The notes under the pieces: model-generated
Told to the model about the DNA's origin: nothing
The model's database searches: none
Seen by the model: only the letters and a program-made list of their open reading frames with translations
In this document: in pieces, positions 4,776-10,973 of the stretch
Layout: each line of letters begins with the position of its first letter
How positions within the stretch are numbered: position 1 is the first letter of the stretch
Position numbers and translations under genes: made by a program
Source of the DNA: Ruminococcus sp. UBA7014
Lineage (GTDB): Bacteria; Bacillota; Clostridia; Oscillospirales; Ruminococcaceae
Length of the DNA stretch: 10,973 bases
Assembly: GCA_002449575.1 (NCBI GenBank)
Contig: DJXC01000221.1
Span: 1-10,973, forward strand
Direction of reading: 5' to 3'

Positions 4776-5597
4776 ATGTTCGGAAACTATTTATCTGATG
4801 TCAGGAAAAAACAGCCGCATATTCACTGCATTACAAACTATGTATCAGCGAATGACTGTGCCAATCTTCTGCTTGCTTCTGGCAGTTCGCCGATTATGGC
4901 AGACTGTCCGCTGGAATCTGCTGAAATTACTGCTTTGTGTGACGGACTTCTGCTGAATACTGGTATTTTAAATCCGGAAAAACTTTCTGCTATGCAGAAA
5001 TCTGGCAAAACTGCCAATGCACTGCATCACCCTGTTGTGCTTGACCCGGTTGGTGCGGGGGCTTCCCGATTCAGAACTGAATCTGTACAGTCTCTGCTGA
5101 AAGAACTCCGGATTGATGTTATCCGTGGAAATCTGTCTGAAATGAAAGCTTTATTCTGTCATGCTGAAATTTCTCACGGTGTGGATGCGGTAGCTTCTGA
5201 CCGGATTACAGAAGAAAATCTTCCGGAGATGACAAAGTTAATCCGGCAGATTGCTGCTGTACAGAATACTGTTATTGCTGTGACCGGACAGATTGATATT
5301 GTTGCAGATAAAAATCAGGCATATTGTATTCACAATGGCTGTTCAATGATGAAATCTGTAACTGGTTCAGGCTGTCAGTTATCCGCACTGACAGCGGCAT
5401 TCATCACGGCAAATCCGGAACATATTCTGGAATCCACAGCGGCGGCGGTCTGTATGATGGGTGTGTGCGGTGAAATCGCTCTGGAACATCTGAAACACTA
5501 TGAGGGCAATTCTGCATTCCGGAACAGAATTATTGATGCTGTATACTGTCTGGATGCTGAAACGCTTGACAAAAAAGCGAAGTATCAGATTTTCTGA
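4776..5597 (+). CDS. thiM: Hydroxyethylthiazole kinase
   Basis: Phosphorylates 4-methyl-5-(2-hydroxyethyl)thiazole with ATP to supply ThiE; cytoplasmic ribokinase-like fold, 273 residues, the usual length. Motifs are HCITNYVSANDCAN (17-30), the substrate strand SPIMADCP (38-45), VVLDPVGAGAS (87-97), IRGNLSE (116-122), AVTGQID (168-174) and the anion-hole/catalytic VTGSGCQLSA (195-204) with C200. No good Shine-Dalgarno precedes the ATG, which lies 4 nt after the thiW stop, so translation is probably coupled to thiW. This would tie kinase level to importer level. A perfect 9-bp inverted repeat spans its stop codon (see 5581-5601). Confidence 0.97.
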   Translation: MFGNYLSDVRKKQPHIHCITNYVSANDCANLLLASGSSPIMADCPLESAEITALCDGLLLNTGILNPEKLSAMQKSGKTANALHHPVVLDPVGAGASRFRTESVQSLLKELRIDVIRGNLSEMKALFCHAEISHGVDAVASDRITEENLPEMTKLIRQIAAVQNTVIAVTGQIDIVADKNQAYCIHNGCSMMKSVTGSGCQLSALTAAFITANPEHILESTAAAVCMMGVCGEIALEHLKHYEGNSAFRNRIIDAVYCLDAETLDKKAKYQIF

Positions 5598-5601
5598 TAC
5601 T
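5581..5601 (+). repeat. Perfect hairpin across the thiM stop codon
   Basis: AGTATCAGA (5581-5589) and TCTGATACT (5593-5601) are exact complements with a TTT loop, enclosing the thiM stop TGA (5595-5597). No T-run follows, so it is not a terminator. It ends 2 nt before the thiE Shine-Dalgarno GGAAAGGA (5604-5611). It could slow ribosome re-loading, mark a processing site, or protect an upstream RNA end. Confidence 0.6.
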
Positions 5602-5621
5602 CCGGAAAGGAAATAAGCTTT

Positions 5622-6263
5622 ATGAAAATAAACCCTGAAATGATGCGGCTCTATGCTGTAACCGACCGGCACTGGGTCGGCACTCAGACACTTGTACAGC
5701 AGGTGGAAGATGCCCTGAAAGGCGGTGTCACCTGCGTTCAGCTTCGTGAAAAAAATCTGGATTTTGATTCTTTTCTGAAAGAAGCGGTCGAACTAAAAAA
5801 AATTTGCAGTGCCTATCATGTGCCGCTGCTGATTAATGATAATATCGAAATCGCCTTGCAGTCTGGTGCTGATGGTGTTCATGTCGGTCAGAATGATATG
5901 CCCGTTGAAGATGTCAGAAGAATTCTCGGCGAAGACAAAATTATCGGTGTAACAGCGAAAACAGTTGAACAAGCTCTTACAGCACAAAAAAACGGTGCAG
6001 ATTATCTCGGCTCTGGTGCAATGTTTGCAAGCTCTACGAAAACAGATGCTATCCGGATTGATTATAAAACGTTCCGTGAAATTTGTCAGGCAGTAGCAAT
6101 TCCTGTTGTGGCAATCGGCGGTATCACAAAAGAAAATGTTTCTCAGATTTCGGGGCTTGGCATGGATGGAATTGCCGTTATCACAGCGATTTTTTCAGCA
6201 CCTGATATTCAGCAGGCTTGTCGGGAACTCCGGGCATTATCGGAACAGATTGTTTCGGCATGA
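5622..6263 (+). CDS. thiE: Thiamin-phosphate synthase
   Basis: Condenses HMP-PP (from ThiD) with thiazole phosphate (from ThiM) to thiamin phosphate; cytoplasmic TIM barrel, 213 residues, normal length. Visible active-site blocks are YAVTDR (11-16), VQLREK (39-44, R42 and K44 binding pyrophosphate), INDN (71-74), DGVHVGQND (84-92, D92 for magnesium), IGVTAKT (108-114), SGAMFASSTKTDA (131-143, K140) and VAIGGI (163-168). The family often has GVSxHT and TSTK where this protein has GVTAKT and SSTK, a variation I regard as normal in Clostridia. The start at 5622 is supported by GGAAAGGA with 10-nt spacing. A 78-bp gap with a GC-rich hairpin separates it from thiD, the longest gap within the operon. 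Confidence 0.97.
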   Translation: MKINPEMMRLYAVTDRHWVGTQTLVQQVEDALKGGVTCVQLREKNLDFDSFLKEAVELKKICSAYHVPLLINDNIEIALQSGADGVHVGQNDMPVEDVRRILGEDKIIGVTAKTVEQALTAQKNGADYLGSGAMFASSTKTDAIRIDYKTFREICQAVAIPVVAIGGITKENVSQISGLGMDGIAVITAIFSAPDIQQACRELRALSEQIVSA

Positions 6264-6290
6264 GATAATTTTATTAAAGATTAGCAAGAA

Positions 6291-6330
6291 CCCTCCGTCT
6301 CTTAGGCGGGGGAGGATGTCACGAAGGGAG
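6291..6330 (+). repeat. GC-rich hairpin, possible remnant of a dispersed clostridial repeat
   Basis: CCTCCGTC (6292-6299) pairs with GGCGGGGG (6305-6312) across a TCTTA loop, eight pairs with two wobbles. It is followed by GGATGTCACGAAGGGAG (6314-6330). The composition is unlike the flanking AT-rich DNA. The string resembles the small palindromic repeats with 'TGTCACGAAG' and 'GGGAGG' blocks that I recall from Clostridia genomes, but that is memory, not a search. It also provides the thiD ribosome binding site GAAGGGAG (6323-6330). Confidence 0.4.
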
Positions 6331-6341
6331 TTTATTTTATC

Positions 6342-7145
6342 ATGAAAACTGCATTAACAATCGCTGGAAGCGATTCCAGCGGAGGCGCAGGAATTCAGGC
6401 GGATATTAAAACCATGACTGCAAACGGTGTATTTGCCATGAGTGCTGTCACGGCTCTGACTGCGCAGAATACCACCGGAGTTGCTGCCATTATGGAAGCT
6501 TCACCGGAATTTCTGGCACAGCAGCTTGACTGTATCTTTACAGATATTGTTCCGGATGCGGTGAAAATCGGGATGGTTTCTTCTTCTGCCCTGATTGCAG
6601 TCATCGCTGAAAAACTGACACAGTATCAGGCAAAACATATTGTGCTTGACCCTGTTATGGTTGCAACCAGCGGTGCAAAACTCATCAGTGATGATGCCAT
6701 TGCCGCCCTTACAGAAAAACTGATTCCGCTCGCCGAAGTCATTACCCCCAATATCCCGGAAGCAGAAGTTCTTACCGGAATGAAAATCAGAAACGTTTCT
6801 GATATCGAACAGGCAGCAAAGCAGATTTCAGAATCTTATGGCTGTGCGGTTTTGCTGAAAGGCGGACATTCGGTCAATGATGCGAATGATTATCTTTACA
6901 ACAAGGACGGTGGCAGCGTATTCGAGGGAAGACGCATTGACAATCCAAATACACATGGTACAGGCTGTACACTTTCCAGTGCGATTGCTTCTAATTTAGC
7001 CAAGGGCTTTCCTCTGCCGGAAGCGATTGCACGGGCAAAGACATATATTTCCGGCGCACTGGGTGCAATGCTTAATCTTGGAAAGGGTTCAGGACCTATG
7101 AATCATGCATTTGCAATTCAAAATCAATTCACTGAGGAGGCTTAA
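6342..7145 (+). CDS. thiD: HMP / HMP-phosphate kinase
   Basis: Bifunctional kinase turning hydroxymethylpyrimidine into HMP-P and then HMP-PP, the pyrimidine substrate of ThiE. It is a 267-residue ribokinase-fold cytoplasmic enzyme of normal length. Motifs are TIAGSDSSGGAGIQADIKT (6-24), VKIGMV (74-79), VLDPVMVATSGAKL (101-114), ITPNIPEAEVLTG (134-146), LLKGGH (171-176) and the anion-hole NTHGTGCTLSSAIA (203-216) with D103 and C209. No ThiE fusion is present. The ribosome binding site GAAGGGAG is 11 nt from the ATG. Its last codons contain AGGAGG (7135-7140), the ribosome binding site of tenA, whose ATG follows 3 nt after the thiD stop. Confidence 0.97.
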   Translation: MKTALTIAGSDSSGGAGIQADIKTMTANGVFAMSAVTALTAQNTTGVAAIMEASPEFLAQQLDCIFTDIVPDAVKIGMVSSSALIAVIAEKLTQYQAKHIVLDPVMVATSGAKLISDDAIAALTEKLIPLAEVITPNIPEAEVLTGMKIRNVSDIEQAAKQISESYGCAVLLKGGHSVNDANDYLYNKDGGSVFEGRRIDNPNTHGTGCTLSSAIASNLAKGFPLPEAIARAKTYISGALGAMLNLGKGSGPMNHAFAIQNQFTEEA

Positions 7146-7148
7146 CAC

Positions 7149-7823
7149 ATGAAAGTTTCAGAAAGATTATATCAGGCAGCACTGCCTATCTGGGAAAGTT
7201 ATTATCAGCATCCATTTGTACAGGGCATTGCAGATGGTACACTGGCACATGAAAAGTTTGCATTCTACATGATTCAGGACCATAAATATCTGATGCAGTA
7301 TGCAAAAGTATTTGCACTGGGTGTGATTCGTTCTGTCCGTGAAAGTGATATGAGAGTGTTCGGCAATCTTATCACAGCAACACTTGATACAGAAAATGCA
7401 GTACACCAGAGTTATCTTGCAAAATTCGGTCTGACAAAAGAAAAAATTGACAGCACACCTATGTGCCTGAACAATGAAAGTTATACAAATTATATGATTT
7501 CCATCGGATTCAAGGGCGGACTTGCCGAAATTGCAGCCGCCGTACTTGCCTGTTCATGGAGTTACAAGCTTATCGGAGACTATATTGAACAGAATTTTCC
7601 TGAAAGCAAACAGGATGAATTTTATGCTAACTGGGTGAATACTTACACTTCCGAAGGCTTCCGGGCTTCCAATGATGAAATGATTGCTATGTGTGACCGT
7701 TTTACAGAGGGATTCACCGAAGAACAGATTCAGGAACTCGAACGCATTGTCATTATTTGCAGCAAATATGAATATCAGTTCTGGGATATGGCTTGGACAG
7801 AAGGAAAAAGTTCCGAAAATTAA
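7149..7823 (+). CDS. tenA: Aminopyrimidine aminohydrolase / thiaminase II
   Basis: Hydrolyses 4-amino-5-aminomethyl-2-methylpyrimidine from broken-down thiamin to HMP (and thiamin itself, slowly), feeding ThiD. It is a 224-residue all-alpha cytoplasmic enzyme of normal length. Catalytic residues by position and context are D44 in IQDHKYL, C135 in AVLACSW and E208 in SKYEYQFW. The presence of the Cys marks the TenA_C type. Other family blocks are HPFVQGIADGTL (21-32) and YANWVNTYTSEGF (159-171). It is the last gene of the operon, directly followed by a strong terminator. With thiW and thiM it gives both pyrimidine and thiazole salvage. Confidence 0.96.
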   Translation: MKVSERLYQAALPIWESYYQHPFVQGIADGTLAHEKFAFYMIQDHKYLMQYAKVFALGVIRSVRESDMRVFGNLITATLDTENAVHQSYLAKFGLTKEKIDSTPMCLNNESYTNYMISIGFKGGLAEIAAAVLACSWSYKLIGDYIEQNFPESKQDEFYANWVNTYTSEGFRASNDEMIAMCDRFTEGFTEEQIQELERIVIICSKYEYQFWDMAWTEGKSSEN

Positions 7824-7827
7824 ACAT

Positions 7828-7868
7828 AAAACCTCTGTGAAACAGAAAGCGTTTCACAGAGGTTTTTT
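7828..7868. terminator. Strong bidirectional intrinsic terminator
   Basis: A 16-bp perfect stem, AAAACCTCTGTGAAAC (7828-7843) with GTTTCACAGAGGTTTT (7851-7866), and a 7-nt loop. Six Ts follow on the plus strand. Read on the minus strand the same stem ends in TTTT, so it also terminates the convergent operon, whose last stop codon overlaps it at 7867-7869. Confidence 0.95.
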
Positions 7869-9105
7869 ACTTGTCTTCCAGAATTTGCATAGGAATTGAC
7901 CTGTACAGAAATTTTCCAGTGAAAGAACGAATTAATTTCCGGTATTCTTCCGGGGTGACATCGCCGCCGATTCCAAGCAGTTCATAGATAACGCTGCCTT
8001 CCTGCACATGCTTATGAAGTTCCGGAAAGCCGTTTTTCAGATAGAAATTTTTTCTGCTGATACGCTCATAATAGTTTGATGCAGAGCTGTCCAGTTCTTC
8101 GACAGCGAGAAATAATTTTCTCCCCTGATAAAATTTCTGTAATTTCTGCAAAGCACGGCTGCCGATTCCCATTCCACGGAATTCCGGACGAACAGCAAAA
8201 TAAAAAATATAAGACAGATTTTCATAATTGACAAGATAGAAAAATCCAGCCCATTGTGTTCCGGCATAAATGGACAGAAAGTCAGTATCTGCAAGATACT
8301 GTTTCGCATACAAAAGCGGAAAAGGCGCACGTTCTTCCGGCGGAAATGCCTGCTGATACAAACTTTTTGCTTTCGGAATGTCTGCTTTCTGTATTCTGAC
8401 AAGCCGGACAGGTTTATATAAAGGTGCAAGCTGTATTTTCGTTCCCTGAATTTGTTTCAGAATTTCTGTTTCATTGTCCAGATGCATGAGAAAGACCTGA
8501 ATGTCGTTTTCTGTCATGCGAATCAGTTCCGGCAGAATTTTCGGAAGATATAAATGTACTTTACTGTAATAAAAAGCCGCTTCTGTATAAAAAACTGTTC
8601 CGGGAGTCAGATACGGAAGATAATCCTTCAGCATAGCAGTATCTCCGGTATAGATGACATTTCTGCCATCAATATACAACTGCCAGCCGAAACATTTGCC
8701 TTTCAGTTGGTTTGCGTGTACAGTCGGAATGGGTCTGACAAGCCATGATTTCTGAATTTTGTCAGCAGTTGTCAGGGTAAACCATTCCTGAGAACAGCCT
8801 TCAATTCTGGTCAGCAGCAGACGCAAATCTTCCTGAACCAGTTTTGATGGCGCAATCACGGTGACAGGAAGATGATGCAGAACAAACCATGCATACTGAA
8901 TCATAGCACCTGTGCCGCCGCTGTGGTCGCCGTGTGTATGTGTGATTAAAATATAGATATGCCGGAATTGTTCCGGTTTTATTTTTTTCAGTTTCTGAAA
9001 TGCGGATGCCGGACAGTCCAGAAGGATAAGTTCCTTTTCATAGACAAAAAATGCAGAATTATGTTCATCTGCAAAGGCAGAACCTCTTCCGGTAAACAAT
9101 AACAT
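7867..9105 (-). CDS. Metallo-beta-lactamase-fold hydrolase fused to GNAT acetyltransferase
   Basis: A 412-residue cytoplasmic two-domain protein. Residues about 1-230 are a metallo-beta-lactamase fold with a complete dinuclear metal set: THTHGDH (55-61: H56, H58, D60, H61), H130, D155 in YTGDT and H208 in LMHLD. The layout recalls RNase Z/AHL-lactonase-like hydrolases. Residues about 233-378 are a GNAT domain, with the acetyl-CoA loop in FAVRPEFRGMGIGSRAL (303-319) and a typical AVEELDSSASNYYER region (334-348). About 30 further residues follow. Both active sites look intact, so this may couple a hydrolysis with an N-acetylation, but no substrate can be named. The start at 9105 has GAGGTG (9113-9118) 7 nt upstream, overlapping the stop of the preceding gene. 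It is the last gene of the rpiB-upp operon and ends in the shared terminator. Confidence 0.88.
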   Translation of the reverse strand: MLLFTGRGSAFADEHNSAFFVYEKELILLDCPASAFQKLKKIKPEQFRHIYILITHTHGDHSGGTGAMIQYAWFVLHHLPVTVIAPSKLVQEDLRLLLTRIEGCSQEWFTLTTADKIQKSWLVRPIPTVHANQLKGKCFGWQLYIDGRNVIYTGDTAMLKDYLPYLTPGTVFYTEAAFYYSKVHLYLPKILPELIRMTENDIQVFLMHLDNETEILKQIQGTKIQLAPLYKPVRLVRIQKADIPKAKSLYQQAFPPEERAPFPLLYAKQYLADTDFLSIYAGTQWAGFFYLVNYENLSYIFYFAVRPEFRGMGIGSRALQKLQKFYQGRKLFLAVEELDSSASNYYERISRKNFYLKNGFPELHKHVQEGSVIYELLGIGGDVTPEEYRKLIRSFTGKFLYRSIPMQILEDK

Positions 9106-9116
9106 AACATATCACC

Positions 9117-9803
9117 TCATACGGTTAAATCTGTTCCATCATAAATCACAAGCCAGCAGTCTGACATAGTACCTGTTTTATAGGACAGCCGTTTTCTTCT
9201 TGTACCGCCTTGTTCCGGAAATTTATCTGATTTCTGAAATGTTTCCAGAATATGATTGCCGGAAAGCTGAATTTTCAAAGCATGTTCCTGTAAGTTGAGA
9301 TTTAAAATTTCCAGTCCGGATAATGCTTTTTTCAACTCCTGACAGGTTTTCTCATATTCTTCATGCCGGTTATTTCCCCAGATAATCCACGGATGATAAT
9401 TTTGAATAAAATCCGGATGACATTCTATAATTCTATCATCCAGAAGAATATGTTCTCCGGCAAGCCAGATACAGTAGACAAGCCACCGGATACCGAATAC
9501 GCCCTCTAATTTCAGACCGAAAAAACCTGCACCACCCATACCGTAAGTTCCAAAATACAGATTATAATCCAGAATTTTACTCCCGATAAGCTGTTCTGTT
9601 CCAAATTCTGAAATTGTCAGGGGTTTGCCAAGCATAATTACTTCCGAAAATTTCTGTCTGTAGTGAAACAAGGGATAGTTCCAGATTTTTTTAAATCCAC
9701 GTTCTTCCCATAGTTTCCGGTCTTTTCTCTTGATAACAGTAAAATTTTCGTTGACAAGCCCCATATTTAATTCAAGATAGGGATGCTTTTTAAACAGACT
9801 CAT
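9117..9803 (-). CDS. Hypothetical protein of the upp operon
   Basis: A 228-residue protein I do not recognise. It has no signal peptide and no clear membrane span. A hydrophobic, glycine-rich centre, GTYGMGGAGFFGLKLEG (86-102), is followed by WLVYCIWLAGEHILLDDRII (107-126) and an aromatic stretch YHPWIIWG. The C-terminus is more polar and ends VIYDGTDLTV. The sequence looks like a soluble alpha/beta protein. Start 9803 was chosen because ATG lies 1 nt after the upp stop (TAAAATG), implying translational coupling; there is no Shine-Dalgarno. An in-frame ATG at 9839 would overlap upp by 35 nt and is less likely. It sits 11 nt before the metallo-beta-lactamase/GNAT gene, so the two may act together. 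Confidence 0.75.
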   Translation of the reverse strand: MSLFKKHPYLELNMGLVNENFTVIKRKDRKLWEERGFKKIWNYPLFHYRQKFSEVIMLGKPLTISEFGTEQLIGSKILDYNLYFGTYGMGGAGFFGLKLEGVFGIRWLVYCIWLAGEHILLDDRIIECHPDFIQNYHPWIIWGNNRHEEYEKTCQELKKALSGLEILNLNLQEHALKIQLSGNHILETFQKSDKFPEQGGTRRKRLSYKTGTMSDCWLVIYDGTDLTV

Positions 9804-9804
9804 T

Positions 9805-10434
9805 TTATTTTGTGCCGAAAATTCTGTCTCCGGCATCACCCAGACCGGGGATAATATATTTATCTTCGTTCAGACCTTCATCCATAACACCGCAGTAAAT
9901 ATCTACATCAGGGTGCGTCTGAATCATATTGGCTGCACCTTCCGGAGAACAAAGAATACACATAAACTTAATATTCTTTACACCTGCTTTTTTCAGTTCC
10001 GTGATAGCAGCACAGGCGGTTGAGCCTGTTGCAAGCATAGGGTCTACAATGATAACATCACGTTCAGCAATATCATCAGGAAGTTTGCAGTAATACTTGA
10101 CAGATTCGTGCGTTTCCGGGTCACGGAACATGCCGATATGTCCGATTTTTGCCGCTGGAACAAGAGAAGTCACACCGTCAATCATGCCCAGACCTGCACG
10201 GAGTACCGGAACAACTGCCAGTTTCCTGCCGGATACGATTTTTGTCCTTGCCATGCAGAGAGGCGTTTCCATCTCGATTTCTTTCAGGGGTAAATCCCTT
10301 GTAGCTTCATAACAAATCAGCATAGCAGTTTCGTTTACAAGTTCTCGGAATTCTTTTGTTCCGGTGTTTTTGTCACGCATCAGCGAAATTTTATGCTGAA
10401 TCAGCGGATGGTCAATAATGTGTAAATTAGCCAT
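9805..10434 (-). CDS. upp: Uracil phosphoribosyltransferase
   Basis: Converts uracil and PRPP to UMP in pyrimidine salvage; cytoplasmic, 209 residues, the normal length. Diagnostic blocks are the N-terminal HPLIQHKISLMRD (9-21), VVPVLRAGLGMIDG (74-87), the PRPP-binding VIIVDPMLATGSTA (127-140) and the uracil-binding C-terminal YIIPGLGDAGDRIFGTK (193-209). The start has AGGAGG (10444-10449) with 9-nt spacing. It lies 22 bp after rpiB, an order often seen in Clostridia, and the next gene begins 1 nt after its stop. Confidence 0.98.
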   Translation of the reverse strand: MANLHIIDHPLIQHKISLMRDKNTGTKEFRELVNETAMLICYEATRDLPLKEIEMETPLCMARTKIVSGRKLAVVPVLRAGLGMIDGVTSLVPAAKIGHIGMFRDPETHESVKYYCKLPDDIAERDVIIVDPMLATGSTACAAITELKKAGVKNIKFMCILCSPEGAANMIQTHPDVDIYCGVMDEGLNEDKYIIPGLGDAGDRIFGTK

Positions 10435-10456
10435 AATAAAAAACCTCCTGAGATAG

Positions 10457-10888
10457 TTATTTTTCTAAAGCAGAAATCTTGTCTACCCGTCTCTGATGTC
10501 TGCCGCCCTCAAATTCTGTTTCGAGGAAGATGTCAGCAAGTTCCAAAGCAAGTCCTGTGCCGATAACACGCTCACCCATACAAAGAACATTTGCATCATT
10601 ATGTTTTCTGGTATAGCGTGTTGAAAAACAGTCATTGCAGACTGCTGCACGGATTCCTTTGATTTTATTTGCAGCAATACTCATGCCGACACCTGTACCA
10701 CAGACGAGAATGCCTTTTTCGGCTTCGCCGGAGATGATTTTATTGCAGACTTTTTCTGCAATATCGGGATAATCGCAGGCTTCGCCGTCCGTTCCTAAAT
10801 CAATATAGGGAATCTGTTTTTCATCAAGATGCGCTTTAATTGCATTTTTCAAATTCACCGCCGCATGGTCACAGCCGATAGCTATCAT
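10457..10888 (-). CDS. rpiB: Ribose-5-phosphate isomerase B
   Basis: Interconverts ribose 5-phosphate and ribulose 5-phosphate (RpiB/LacAB fold); 143 residues, normal length. Blocks are IAIGCDHAAVNLK (2-14), the substrate loop DLGTDGEACDYPD (30-42), LVCGTGVGMSIAANK (61-75) with catalytic C63, and STRYTRKHNDANVLCMGERV (89-108). Ribose 5-phosphate is the precursor of PRPP, used by Upp next door. AAAGG (10904-10908) is rather far (about 14 nt) from the ATG, so initiation may be modest or coupled to the upstream reading frame. Confidence 0.97.
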   Translation of the reverse strand: MIAIGCDHAAVNLKNAIKAHLDEKQIPYIDLGTDGEACDYPDIAEKVCNKIISGEAEKGILVCGTGVGMSIAANKIKGIRAAVCNDCFSTRYTRKHNDANVLCMGERVIGTGLALELADIFLETEFEGGRHQRRVDKISALEK

Positions 10889-10910
10889 AACTCAATCACT
10901 GACCTTTCTG

Positions 10911-10973
10911 TTATAGTTTTAATTTTTTTGCAATCTGATTTGTATCAGACAGAAAATGCTGATGTTTATAATC
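10911..10973 (-). CDS. C-terminal end of an unidentified upstream gene (partial)
   Basis: Minus-strand reading from the window edge gives 20 residues, DYKHQHFLSDTNQIAKKLKL, then TAA (10913-10911), 22 bp before the rpiB start. The charged, helix-like composition and operon-like spacing suggest the tail of a gene co-transcribed with rpiB. In Clostridia, sua5/ywlC or a low-molecular-weight phosphatase often precedes rpiB, but I cannot match this tail to either. A short inverted repeat (TCTGAT/ATCAGA, 10934-10949) falls inside. Non-coding leader is the alternative. Confidence 0.45.
   Translation of the reverse strand, partial: DYKHQHFLSDTNQIAKKLKL

Noticed and set aside
8037..8429. 130-codon minus-strand frame within the GNAT region
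   Set aside because: Alternative frame of the fusion gene; the GNAT motif lies in the longer frame and no break between domains is seen.
10934..10949. TCTGAT/ATCAGA hairpin upstream of rpiB as a terminator
   Set aside because: Only 6 bp, no T-run follows in the minus-strand direction, and it lies within a plausible coding tail.

Overview
The window looks like chromosomal DNA from a low-GC, Gram-positive Clostridia relative, most likely Ruminococcus or a close Oscillospiraceae genus. The reasons are a secreted protein ending in a dockerin, a clostridial-type rpiB-upp arrangement, a TPP-riboswitch-led thiWMED-tenA thiamin salvage operon, AGGAGG-type ribosome binding sites and consensus sigma-A promoters. 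There is no sign of phage, insertion sequences, CRISPR or rRNA/tRNA.

Layout. (1) 1-925, minus: the N-terminal three fifths of glycerol kinase (glpK), cut by the window edge. It diverges from (2) 1062-1643, plus: a small HAD-superfamily phosphatase. The two share a 136-bp intergenic region with back-to-back promoters and a perfect 10-bp inverted repeat over both -35 boxes. (3) 1650-2459, minus: a SpoU/TrmH-type RNA 2'-O-ribose methyltransferase. It diverges from (4) 2669-3841, plus: a secreted CHAP peptidase with a ricin-type lectin domain and a C-terminal dockerin. (5) 3842-4264: a 423-bp non-coding leader with a promoter, a canonical TPP riboswitch, its intrinsic terminator, and then a second structured element. 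That element repeats the pyrimidine-sensing half of a TPP aptamer but lacks the diphosphate-sensing half. (6) 4265-7823, plus: thiW-thiM-thiE-thiD-tenA, closed by a strong bidirectional terminator. (7) 7867 to the right edge, minus: an operon whose transcription order is the tail of an unidentified gene, rpiB, upp, an unrecognised gene, and a metallo-beta-lactamase/GNAT fusion.

How the genes work together. The thi operon encodes salvage only. ThiW is a predicted thiazole-precursor importer, ThiM phosphorylates the thiazole alcohol, and TenA recovers pyrimidine from degraded thiamin. ThiD makes HMP-PP, and ThiE joins the two halves into thiamin phosphate. No de novo gene (thiC, thiG, thiS, thiH) lies in the window. 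TPP should shut the operon down through the first riboswitch. The most interesting feature is the second aptamer-like element between that terminator and thiW, which may sense a different thiamin-related ligand or may be a decaying tandem copy. The right-hand operon joins pentose-phosphate interconversion (RpiB) and uracil salvage (Upp) to two proteins of unknown substrate.
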